DNA of 64,000 bases, from assembly GCA_009363875.1 (NCBI GenBank), contig CM018692.1, positions 89,246,137 through 89,310,136 of the forward strand. Reading direction: 5' to 3'. A program made the position numbers and the translations under genes. Below are positions 12,513 through 23,200 of the stretch, piece after piece. The stretch's first letter is position 1; every line of letters starts with the position of its first letter. The DNA comes from Mikania micrantha (lineage: Eukaryota; Streptophyta; Magnoliopsida; Asterales; Asteraceae). The notes below the pieces were generated by a model. It saw only the letters and a program-made list of their open reading frames with translations. It was not told the DNA's origin and did not search any database.

Positions 12513-12830
12513 TTACAACTTATAATTAGGGTTTATAGAATATAGGATAGATTCAGATTTATTGGATGAAGAATTTATTGAAGAATTGATTATTGGTAAT
12601 TTTGAAGTAGGCGGATGGATAATTGACTTTGGTAATATTCTTGTTTGAACAACAGAGGAATAAGGTGGTCTAGGTCTGGGAGCTGGAGATAGAGGAGCAA
12701 GTCTAGGAGCTATAGGAGCAAATCGATTAATAGTTGGTAATGGTGATCTCTGAGACGAGCTTGCTAATGAAGAAGAGCTTGATAATGGTTGATTTGTTAA
12801 AACAATCTTTTTTGAATCTTTTGAACTCAT
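12513..12830 (-). pseudogene. Ser/Pro-rich reading frame of the endogenous pararetrovirus
   Basis: A 105-residue frame with a Ser-run (near residues 18-27) and a Pro/Arg-rich middle. It lies between RNase H and the 3' frame on the same strand. Its low complexity makes assignment impossible. It may be the N-terminal part of the downstream protein, separated from it by stops in the 12340-12510 interval. Confidence 0.4.
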
Positions 12831-13001
12831 ATTCCCTGTAAAAATTCCCTTGATAAAAAGTCAGGTAGAGAATTGTTTTCACCTTTCATAAATTCTATTT
12901 AGAAATCAAAATTGCTTAATAATGATTGCCATCTTGCAAAAATTTGTTTAGAAATTAAATTTTTTATATCTTTCTCTAAAATATGCTTTGCAGATAAACA
13001 A

Positions 13002-14049
13002 TCAATTCTTAATAAAAAAAGGTTTCATATATAAATCATCTTCAAATTTTTTGATACATAAAACAATACTTAAAATTTCCTTTTTTATAGTAGAATAATT
13101 CTTTTGAGTTTCATTCCAAGATCCTGAATAATATCTAACTAATTGTTCTTTATTATTATTTAAAGATTGTTTCAGAATTCCACCAAATCCTAAATCACTA
13201 GCATCAGTTTCTACTATTAATTTAGCATTAGGATGTGGAATATTTAAACATGGTAATTGTTTAATTTTACTTTTAATATGTTTTATAATATTGGTATGTT
13301 TCTTGTGACCATGGTTCAAAATTCTTTTTTAATCTATTATATAATGGTTTACATATTATTTCTAAATCTTTGAAAAAATCATGTATATAATTCAAACATC
13401 CTAAAAATCTTTGTAATTGCTTTTTATCTTTTATTTCATCAGGAAATTTATTTGAAAATTCTAAACTTCTATTTATGGGTAAAATGGTTCCTTGATTTAT
13501 ATTATGACCTAAAAATCTTATTTCTGTTTTAAATAAATTGATCTTAGTATGAGAAACTACTAATCCATTTTTATGAATTATATCATAAAATATATTTAAA
13601 TGTTTAAAATGTTGTTCTAAAGAATTAGAATATATTAATACATCATCAATATAAACTATTGAAAAATTTCCTATAAGAATAATTATATAATTCGTAATAT
13701 TTTGAAATTCAGAAGGTGCATTTTTTAAACCAAAGGGCATTACATTCCATTCGTAATGTCCAAATGGAACATTAAAACATGTTTTATATTTATCTTTTTC
13801 AGCAATTTGTATTTGCCAAAAAGCTGATTTTATATCAAATTTTGAAAATACTTTAGCTTCATATATCTTTTTTAATAAATCTCTTTTATTGGGAATAGGA
13901 TATCTTATCCATTCTAAAACTTTGTTTAATGGTTTATAATTTATTACTAATCTAGGAGAACCTCTTTCTATTTATGCACTGTTATTAACATAGAATGCAG
14001 AACATGACCATGGAGATTTTGAAGGTCTAATTAAATTTTTATCTAATAA
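13002..14049 (-). pseudogene. Endogenous pararetrovirus reverse transcriptase-RNase H, broken
   Basis: Reverse transcriptase is recognisable by the MPFGL motif near 13740 and the catalytic YIDD motif near 13650, then RNase H by a TDAS motif within 13002-13319. In a live caulimovirid this enzyme copies pregenomic RNA to DNA. Breaks: the frame joining it to the protease ends in a stop at 14050, another in-frame stop lies near 13977, and the RT and RNase H segments are in different frames that overlap at 13273-13319. The sequence is strongly AT-rich. With these breaks it cannot make the enzyme. The short YIDD and spacing fit Caulimoviridae better than the Ty3 elements nearby. Confidence 0.85.
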
Positions 14050-14700
14050 TTATTTTATTTCTTTTTTAAAATGTTCTTCTAATTCTTGATTCATATGTAT
14101 AGATTTAGATTTTGTAGGTATATCTTTTTCATTAAAATCTTTTATATATGGCAAATTAACTATATGTTGTTTTCTTTGCCAAAAGGCATTAGGTATATTG
14201 GAGCATACATTTTTTATAAACTTATTCTCAATATTTTTAATTCTAGTTATAATATTTGTATCATTTAATTGTTCTTTTATTCTTTCATTTTTTATTTCAT
14301 TAATTAGAAATTCTTTTTGTTTTTCTTTTAAATCTATCATATTTATTTGTTTTGTTAATACTGGTTCAGTGAATTCAAATATAATTTCTTTATTTAAAAC
14401 TTTTGTACTTATTCCATTACTATTTATAGTAAATGGATATAATTGAGTAATAAAAGGTGTTCCTAATATAATTTGGGATGTTAGATTTTTTACTAATATT
14501 AATTGAGTTTTATAACAATAATTTTCTTTACATATATGTACATTTGATAATTTATAATTTATTATAAGTCTTGAACCACTAGCTGTTGATAATCTATACG
14601 AAGTTTTTTCATAATATTGAGCAGGTATAATACTTTCTTGAATACAATTCATATCAGCCCCACTATCAATTAAGGCTGTTAATGTAATTCTAAATTCATT
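14050..14700 (-). pseudogene. Endogenous pararetrovirus aspartic protease segment
   Basis: The active-site DSG triad is encoded at 14667-14659 and is followed by a protease-like stretch with an ILGTPF motif, the usual second landmark of retroviral-type proteases. The frame continues to a stop at 14050, which cuts it from the reverse transcriptase. In the family this domain processes the coat-enzyme polyprotein. The segment lies between the CCHC knuckle (15309-15350) and the reverse transcriptase in the expected order. Confidence 0.8.
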
Positions 14701-15308
14701 ATTAACAATTACATTTAATTTAGTATACCATTTTTTATAATTTAATTCTTTTAATATCTTAATTTCATTAGTTCCACCATGACTAGTTTCACTATCATTT
14801 TTTTCTTTATATATTATTAATTATTTTCCTTTTTCAATACTTTTAATCTGCATTTTAATTATATTAATATCTTGTTTTATAATTTTTAATTCTTCTTGTA
14901 ATTCTTGCATAGTTATAGGTTTTTCTATTCTATTAAATTTTTTAAAAACATCTTCTAAATTATATATTTCAGTATCTTTTTCTTTTATTGATTTATTTTT
15001 AAAATTTTCTTTAATTTATCTAAATATAATTGTTTTAAATTTATATCTTCAGTTTCTTCTAATAATTTTAATAATATCATATTTTCATCATCATTTATCA
15101 TATTTATAGAACCAATATTACATATACAAGGACCAATACATTCACATTCTTCATCATGAGAATTATTATCACTATTAGTAATATAATTTAAATCAATACT
15201 ACTATAATATGAAATATCTTCTTCACTAATATTAGTATCTAGTATTTTATTAATTTGTTCTTTTAATTCATCAGATATATTTAATTCATTAATTTTTCTT
15301 TTTGAATA

Positions 15309-15350
15309 ACAATTTTTTGAGGTATGACCCCTTTTTCCACAAGTATAGCA
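15309..15350 (-). other. CCHC zinc knuckle of the pararetroviral coat protein
   Basis: The minus strand encodes C-X2-C-X4-H-X4-C with all four ligands intact (CYTCGKRGHTSKNC), followed by basic residues. In Caulimoviridae this motif is at the C-terminal part of the coat protein and binds the pregenomic RNA. It lies in a gap between the annotated coat and protease frames, so the surrounding reading frame is interrupted. Confidence 0.8.
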
Positions 15351-15545
15351 AGCGATTATGTTTCGTTTTTTGTAGAATTTTTGTTTTTTATCTTTCTTAT
15401 AATATTTTTGTTCTTCTTCTTTAACTTTTCTATTTTTATTATAATTTTTTCTAAAATTTTTTCTTTTTATAAAATTATTTTTTCTTTTTATAAAATTATT
15501 TTTTCTTTTAGACTTTCCAGGTAATCTTATGTTTTCAAAACCATA

Positions 15546-16152
15546 TTATTCACAAAAATTTCCTAATTCATTTCTTCCACTTATACCATCCTTTTTCATT
15601 TTCTGTTTTAATTTTAAATCATTACATATTTTTAATCCCTCTTGATTTATATAATTTATTATTTGTCCATATGTTAAATCATCATATGGTATATTATTAT
15701 TATTTTCTTTTTTAATATTATCTCTTATTTTCAGCAAATAATTTTGGTAATCCTGCAATAAATCTTTCTTTCCAATATGATTGTCTACAATCATTTCTTG
15801 TCATAACTTTAGATATAAATACATCTTTATACCATCTAAAATCCTGTAATTTTCTACATGTTAAATTTAATAATATTAAAGAATTTCTTTCTTGATAATC
15901 TGAATAATTTCCTATAAATTTTTTTATAATAGCATATATAAGAGTATTTATTATATCAAATTCTTGGGTTGCTATTTGGATATTATTTTCTATTTTTATT
16001 TTCTTTGCATTCATTATAAATTGTTTTTCAGATTCTATTATATAATGATCCCACCATCCTTTTAAATTTCCAGAGAAACCGGAAACAAGCATATTAAGGA
16101 TTTGGGTTTCAGTATTTCCTAAAGCTTTATAAGAATTAGATGCCATAGTCAT
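15546..16152 (-). pseudogene. Endogenous pararetrovirus coat-protein region, frameshifted
   Basis: Two overlapping minus-strand frames (16152-15718 and 15794-15546) cover the coat core. The first carries a GWWD motif and a FIAGLP motif typical of caulimovirid coat/gag-like proteins. The second continues the homology in another frame, so a frameshift lies between about 15794 and 15718. The N-terminal part of this gene continues across the E1 insertion site into 28827-28990, where the same kind of sequence resumes. Confidence 0.75.
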
Positions 16153-16261
16153 TTCTTGTAATATATTTAAAATTTGATACTCAGATTGCCCATCAATATT
16201 CCATTCATATAAAGATTTTCCATCATATGCAGTATAAGTTCTATTTCCACTTTCTTCATAT

Positions 16262-16266
16262 TGTAA
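16262..16266 (+). repeat. Target-site duplication of E1 (left), TGTAA
   Basis: TGTAA directly precedes the 5' LTR and is repeated exactly at 28827-28831 after the 3' LTR. It fixes E1 as one insertion into the pararetroviral sequence. Confidence 0.95.
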
Positions 16267-19200
16267 TGTAACATCAGTGCCGGAATCGTCACCGGAACAG
16301 TGATCGTAACAGTGCGTGAACAGTAATCAGGTACAATTTTCATGTAATTCAGTGTATTTCATGTTCATATCAAACCTCAGTATCATTTCATGCTAACAAA
16401 ACAATGAATTCACAGTCATTTCAGAGAAATCAGTTCAGAACAATGATTCTTGAGTCAGATAATTATCTGGCAACACAGAATCATCATGTGATTTAATTGT
16501 TAGGATTTTATTATGTATAAACGTATGTGAGGCCTTACGGGACAAAACAACACGAATATCGTTAAGTGAATGCTAAACCGACAGATTATTCGTATAGGTG
16601 ACGATCTGTACGAATAAATCTAAAAGTTTAACGTTCTGAATGATATTCGATAATTAGAAAAACAATATTGAAAAGTGTAGTTATCGTCGTATTTGATTCG
16701 AACAAATACGCGCGATGACCGCGCGATTCGATTTAAACGCTAATTAAATATTTTGAAAATTTTAATAATTAAAAGATATTTAGTTAATTTATTAGGAATC
16801 ACAACCTAAAATAATTTTATGACTTCTATTTTAAAACCTGGTCGTTTCATTACGAAAACGACGCGAAAACGGCGTTTCTACGCGAAACCACGCGAAACCG
16901 AACGAGCCCGAACGAACCCGGTATTATTCCCCACATTAATTGTGGCTTTTAATGCCACAACAACCCCCAACCAGCCACCATCACCTCCATTCACGTTCAC
17001 TTCTCTCTCTCTCTAACCTTCTCAAGAAAAACCCACCTTCTCTCTAAGATCTTGAGCTCAAATCTCAACCATTTCTTGTGTTTTTGGTGTCAAAATCACC
17101 ACCTTTCTTTGTAGATCAGGAAAGTACAACGATCTGGAGCTCAAGACCAACTGATTTGAGGTAAAATCCCGATTAAGGTCGCGATCTAGGGTTTTAAAAA
17201 CCCTAATCCGAACCCTCACCCATTCTCGGTTAAAACCACTTGAACCTTAGGGAAAAATACACAAAACACTCTTAGGTTGGTTTAGAAACAAGTAGCAACT
17301 AGATCTTGGTTGATTGGCGAAGTTGTGGTCCATTATGTTGTGGAAGTTCGATGGCTGAAGGGGCTGCCCAGTGGGTCGAATGAACACAGGCCGAATGGCC
17401 TCATTCTGAGCTCATTCGCCGAATAGCCTAGTCGATCTAGCCCTCCTTTCGTCGAATGACTAATCCCTATTCGCCTGGCCTCATTCGACCGTGGTCTCAT
17501 TCGATGATCCAACACCCCATTCGAGGGTTTCCATTCGAGCATGCCCATTCGCTGGTTCTCATTCGTGAGCCTTCATTTGATCGGGGTTAGGGTCAATCGG
17601 CCAGTCACATTCGACTCACCAGCTCATTCGTTCGGCCATGCATGGTTCGGGTGTAGTCCCATTCGGCTAAGACTCATGAGTTGTATAAGTCGAGGTTCGG
17701 TCAGAGAAGGGTGGGCATGGTGGACGTGCATGGCTAAGTTGATGGGGTTAAATTGCGTGCATGTGTGTGCATGCATGGTGTACGCATGCATGATGGGTAT
17801 ACATGGAGATTATATTAGGGTTTCATGACATACACCTAATTAGGAGATGTTAAGGAAACAATCATAGAGTTAACAAGATATCGAGAGCATGAGTTTCGTA
17901 TAATAAAGGATGGATTAAAAACAATAACCTAAGGTTCAAGTGTTATTTAAATATTAACACTTAAACCCTAGGATGCTCTATAACAATATAACTAACTTAG
18001 ATGGTTATTGAAAACTATCAAGGGTGTTAGTTCATCAAAACTATGATGAGGATCAAGTGAAAAACAAAGTTCAAATCAAGTGGGTCAAGATTGGGCTCAA
18101 TGGGCTCAATCTAAGCCCGTTATCATGAATAAGTTCACTTTTCTTAAATAAATTTATGCTCGTCATAAAAGAAATTAAATCATAAATTTTCTTAAAGTAA
18201 TTAAACAATTTTCTTAAATAAATGTTTAACCTAAAGTCTTTAAAAGATTAAACAGGGATATGGGCTACTAATGGGTAATAAGGTTAGTTTAGTTAGAGAA
18301 AACCATAGAAATACATTAGTGAATCTAAGACACGTAGTTGCACACCGAGACCAAACCCTAGTTAGGACGATTATTATAAATACTTATCGTCTGCGAATTC
18401 TCTTAAAACAAATTCAGGAACCGAAGATACTTAGACTACAACAACGAGCGCGTATTTTGTGGCAATTCTATACAAAGCAACACAGGTGAGTTCATTGCCC
18501 CTTTTCTAACATTTTTGTTTTAAAACGCGGGGCTGAGAAGCATGCGTAAACTGTTTTATTTAAACTGTTTATTTAAATGCTTTTAATTATTATATGTCTT
18601 TATATATATATGTTGTTGATACTCCTAGACTCCTGTCTAGGAAATTATTGAACAAATCAAGTTATCAATTGAATTTAAGTACTCTTATGAGTAATACCTT
18701 AAGTTTAAATCATAATTCAACCCTTAGTCCATCAAGTTCAAATTCAAGAATCTAAATTCAAAGTGAAATCAAATGAACATAATCAAAAGATCATATTCAA
18801 GGGAATCATAACTCAGTGTGTGATCTGAGGCCCAAGAATCATAAATCAAATCAATTATCATTCAGAATCATGGGAACTCAAAGAATCAAGAATCAAGAGA
18901 CTCAAGAGATCAGAAATCATAAATGTGTGTGACTCATTGAAATAATGAAATCATTATAATCTAATGAACTCATTAATACTCAAGCCATGGTGGATGTCAG
19001 TTGTATATGGAATCAAGATCACGTGTAACACACATATAAAGTCCCTTCAGGTATAGAAGACTCTTGTAGTCAGGCTATACGGGCAACAACATGAACAATC
19101 ATTGAAATCAATATCAAAATCATGAGAATCAAGAGATCAAGAAACAAAGGATATCCTTAAAGTCCCCGCATGTACAGAAGACCTTTGGGTCAAGCTGTAA

Positions 19201-20105
19201 GGGCAAATCATTAAAATCCCGTCACGCCCAGGTATACTCCTTGTGAGTTATGCCTGGTATGGGTCATGTGTGAGAGGTTACAACTTGGACAACCACCAAC
19301 AACTAAGTCTAACTAATTGAGTAAAATTACACTCAATCATCATGTCTTAGTTGTATTTAAATGTTTTATTTAATTATTTAATTAAATATTTGACATTTTA
19401 CTATTATCACTGACTTTTGGAAAATCTTTTGTCTATAATCAAAATCAAGAGAATCAAAGGTAAATCAAGTTTTGGAGATCAAAATCTATTTTAGAGGTGT
19501 TAGGTAAAAATGCTTAATTATCATTAACAACAATGTCCTATGCGGATTAGTATGTGGTGGGACGGCGTCTGGGCGGGGTTGTAGCCTTGACCCAGGGGTA
19601 TGCCCTATACATAAGCATACCGATCTGGATGATACAGTTGATGTTAATGAAGTTAGGGTCTTTACCGAAGGAGGTTATCAAATCATTTTCAAATCATAAA
19701 ACTATATGAACTCACCAACCATGTGTTGACTTTATTTTTGCATGACTTCTCAGGTGACGAACAGGTCAACTAAGGAGTTATTCCTTTTGGATTAGGACTT
19801 CAGATAGAAGACTTAACTTTTGGACCTGCATTATTTTTGAAGACATCATTATGCAAATTATTTTGTATATCTTGTGTAAATACAAGATAGAAATATATGA
19901 TGTTTATGGTAGATTTACATTGTTAAATTATAAACAATACTGATGTAATTTAACTTTCTAATTCTATTATATTTAGCATTTCTCATTTGTATCATGTGCA
20001 ATGTAAACAATCTGATCATCACGATTATCACTCACGATATCGCGCCCCGGGAACTTTCCGCCCGACGGGACAACCGATCCTATCCCGCCGGCTCGGGGTG
20101 TGACA
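16267..20105 (+). repeat. E1 5' LTR
   Basis: It begins TGTAACATCAG and ends GTGTGACA. Inside are a pyrimidine-rich leader-like zone near 16985-17050, a cluster of CATTCG/CGAATG motifs at 17377-17680, splice-donor-like CACAG/GTGAGTTC at 18485, a GAATCAAGA-rich zone and acceptor-like TTCTCAG/GTGACG at 19753. LTR-encoded short reading frames are duplicated in the 3' LTR and are not regarded as genes. Confidence 0.95.
18486..19753 (+). other. Candidate leader intron in the E1 5' LTR
   Basis: The donor-like CAG/GTGAGTTCATTGCCCC and the acceptor-like ACTTCTCAG/GTGACG bracket 1,268 bp. A CTCACCAACCAT block lies about 30 bases before the acceptor, where a branch point could be. The same three marks occur in the LTRs of E2, E3 and E4 (see findings). 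The 3' LTR has the copy at 27207-28474. No transcript evidence is available from sequence alone. Confidence 0.45.
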
Positions 20106-20108
20106 GAT

Positions 20109-20121
20109 TGGTATCAGAGCC
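20109..20121 (+). promoter_or_regulatory. E1 primer-binding site (initiator Met-tRNA type)
   Basis: TGGTATCAGAGCC lies three bases after the 5' LTR. It is the standard primer site complementary to the 3' end of plant initiator methionine tRNA, used to begin minus-strand DNA. Confidence 0.95.
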
Positions 20122-20279
20122 ATGGTTATAGAGAAATATAGGTCATTTGTTTAAACGGTTTGGCCTAGACTATAACCTAGGGACCCTGCATGTAGAGAAC
20201 TTAGGATTTAAGACCTATTGCATTGCGTCTTCTGCATTCGATCATTGCACTAACCAATACTCGTTTGGTTATGATCAGA

Positions 20280-23200
20280 ATGCCGCCACGAAGACAACCT
20301 CCCCTGTTGCAATCATCACAAGACCAAGCTCCACACTCCTCAACGCCATCGCCAAACGACTCACCACCGCCACCTCCTCCACCGCCTCCACCTCCTCCTC
20401 CACTGATCACCGAGGCATCAGGTTCAGGAACAACACCTATACTGGATCCTACTACTATAGCGTTGGTGACTCTACTGAGCAGTCAGATGACCAGCCAAAT
20501 GAAGGAAGCGATACCGGAGATGTTCAACCTTCTCCGTAATGAGATGAACAACACTGGCAACTCATCTGGAGAAGCCAGTGGGAATACTGGTGGTACCTCA
20601 CACTACTCCTACAAGTCATTCGTAGGATGTAAGCCGCCTAGCTTTAGCGGATCTGAAGGAGCCGTTGGATTAATCCAATGGATTGAAAAGATTGAAGCTA
20701 CTCTGGACCTCTGCAGCTGTCCAGAGCATCATAAAGTCCGTTATTCAGCTGGAACATTCAACAAGCGGGCTCTGACCTGGTGGAATGGTCAGATCAACGC
20801 CCGAGGAAGAGAAGAAGCCATGGCCATGCCATGGGAGGATTTCAAGACACTGCTGCGAACAGAGTTCTGCCCCAAGAATGAGCTACAGAAGTTGGAAGTT
20901 GAGTTATCCAACCATGTGATGAAAGGGGCTGATCACATGGGATATACAACTCGTTATCATGAGTTGGTTGCTTTGGTGCCCGACATGGTACCTACTTTGG
21001 AGAAGAGGATTGATAGATATGTAGGTGGACTTCCCGCCTGCATTCAGGGAATGGTTGTCTCAGCCAACCCTACTACTGTTGAGTCTGCAGTGAGACTGTC
21101 TGGAAAACTCACTGACTTGATGGTTGCATCGGGAGTTCTGAAGAAAGAGGCAGACACTGGCAAAAGAAAGGAAGAGACTTCAAAGAAGCCACAACATCAG
21201 CAACCCCCAAAGAAGAAGCAGAAGTTCATAAAGAATTACACTGTGGCTACTCCCCTGAATCAAGTAGCAGCAGCACAACAAAATGTGCCCAAGAGACAAT
21301 ATACTGGTCCACATCCTTTGTGTACTAAATGCCAGTATCATCATGCTGCAAACAACCAGTGCCGTCAATGCACGGGTTGTGGAAGAAAAGGGCACTGGGT
21401 TCAGCAGTGCAGACTGACACCAAATCCAGCAGTTAACAATGCTGCTCTAGCACTCCCTTCACCAGCCAACCAGAACAATGGTGGATGCTTCAACTGTGGC
21501 GAACAAGGCCACTTTGCAAAGAACTGCCCGAAGAAGGCACAACAGGCAGTTCAAGCTCCTCGTGGAAGAGCTTTTGTTATTGGAGCACCAGCTGCACGCC
21601 AGGACCCGAATGTGGTCACTGGTACGTTTCTCTTACATGACTTTTATGCATCTGTTCTATTTGACACTGGTGCGGATCAGAGTTTTATCTCTGCCGATTT
21701 TGCATGCCAACTAGATTCTATAGAAGAACAGTTAGACTCCCCTTACATTATAGAAGTAGCTAACGGAAAACAGATCACAGTTAGTACAGTTCACAGGAAT
21801 TGCCCATTGACACTTAACGGTCATACATTCTCTATCGATTTGATACCGATGGAGTTGGGTAGTTTCGACATCATTGTTGGAATGGATTGGCTTTCCTCTA
21901 ACCGAGTGGAAGTTATCTGTTCTGAGAAGCTGCTTCGAGTTCCATTGCCCGATGATCGTGTATTGGAAGTCAGAGGGGACCAAGCAAAACGAAGTGTCAA
22001 AATCATTTCTTGCATAAAGGCGCGTAAGTGTTTACAGAAGAAGTGTGTAGCTTTCTTGGCTCATGTAGTGGAAAAAGAGAAAGACAAGAAGAAGATACAA
22101 GACGTACCAGTAGTGGAAGAGTATCCAGAAGTATTTCCTGAAGACCTACCAGGTTTGCCACCTGTGCGACCGGTAGAGTTCCGAATCGATTTAGTTCCTG
22201 GAGCAACTCCTGTTGCTAAATCTCCTTATCGGTTAGCACCTTCGGAAATGCAGGAATTATCGAACCAGTTACAGGAGTTATTGGATAAAGGGTTCATTAG
22301 ACCGAGCTACTCACCTTGGGGAGCTCCGGTCTTGTTCGTGAAGAAGAAAGACGGATCGTTCAGAATGTGCACAGATTACAGAGAGCTGAACAAACTAACC
22401 ATCAAGAATCGGTATCCATTGCCGAGGATTGATGATTTGTTTGACCAACTGCAAGGAGCTCAATACTTCTCTAAGATTGACTTGCGGTCTGGTTATCATC
22501 AGCTTAGAGTTCAAGACGAAGACATACCGAAGACGGCATTCCGAACCAGATACGGGCATTACGAATTTATGGTGATGCCTTTCGGATTGACAAACGCACC
22601 AGCGGTTTTCATGGATCTCATGAACCGAGTGTGCAAGCCGTATTTAGATCAGTTCGTTATCGTATTCATCGATGACATACTGATTTATTCCAAGAGCAAA
22701 GCAGAACATGAACAACATCTCAGGAAGATCTTGGAACTGTTGATGGAACAGAAACTTTATGCCAAGTTCTCTAAGTGTGAATTTTGGTTAAGGGAAGTTC
22801 AGTTTCTTGGTCATGTAGTCAACAGTGAGGGAATTCAGGTAGACCCTGCCAAGATAGAAGCAATAAAGAGCTGGGACACTCCGAAGACGCCAACGGAGAT
22901 ACGGTCTTTTCTGGGATTGGCGGGTTATTATAGAAGGTTCATCTCGAACTTTTCTAAGATAGCTTTGCCTCTCACTAAATTAACTCAGAAAAGTGAACCG
23001 TTTGTCTGGGAACAGAAACAAGAAGATGCTTTTCAGACACTGAAGCAGAAGTTGTGTAATGCTCCAATTCTATCACTCCCGGAAGGATGTGATGACTTTG
23101 TTGTTTATTGTGATGCATCCCATCAGGGACTTGGGTGCGTACTGATGCAACGAGACAAAGTTATCGCTTATGCATCGAGACAATTAAAAGTTCATGAGAA

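Larger units (their letters stand above)
11584..16266 (-). mobile_element. Endogenous pararetrovirus (Caulimoviridae), 3' half
   Basis: Minus-strand order from the E1 insertion: coat core, CCHC knuckle, protease, reverse transcriptase, RNase H and two 3' frames. Base composition is very low in GC compared with the Ty3 elements. No integrase and no LTRs are seen, as expected for a viral integrant. The other half is at 28827-31190. The two halves were one unit of about 7 kb before E1 inserted, close to a whole caulimovirid genome (7-9 kb). Multiple stops and frameshifts show it is a fossil. Genus is not assigned. Confidence 0.85.

Noticed and set aside
17541..17828. A 95-residue reading frame, repeated nearly identically at 26262-26549
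   Set aside because: It is present twice only because both LTRs of E1 carry it, and it runs through the CATTCG motif array. The same holds for the 65-, 71- and 72-residue frames at 16819/25540, 17333/26054 and 18271/26992.
18375..18382. TATAAATA in the E1 LTR as the promoter
   Set aside because: In the sister LTR of E3 the likely TATA box is much earlier (57474), followed by a CT-rich leader that E1 shares near 16985-17050. The 18375 site has no counterpart there.
20201..20410. Minus-strand Gly-rich frame opposite E1 gag, and similar antisense frames in E1, E2 and E4
   Set aside because: They are reflections of Pro-rich or conserved coding sequence on the other strand.
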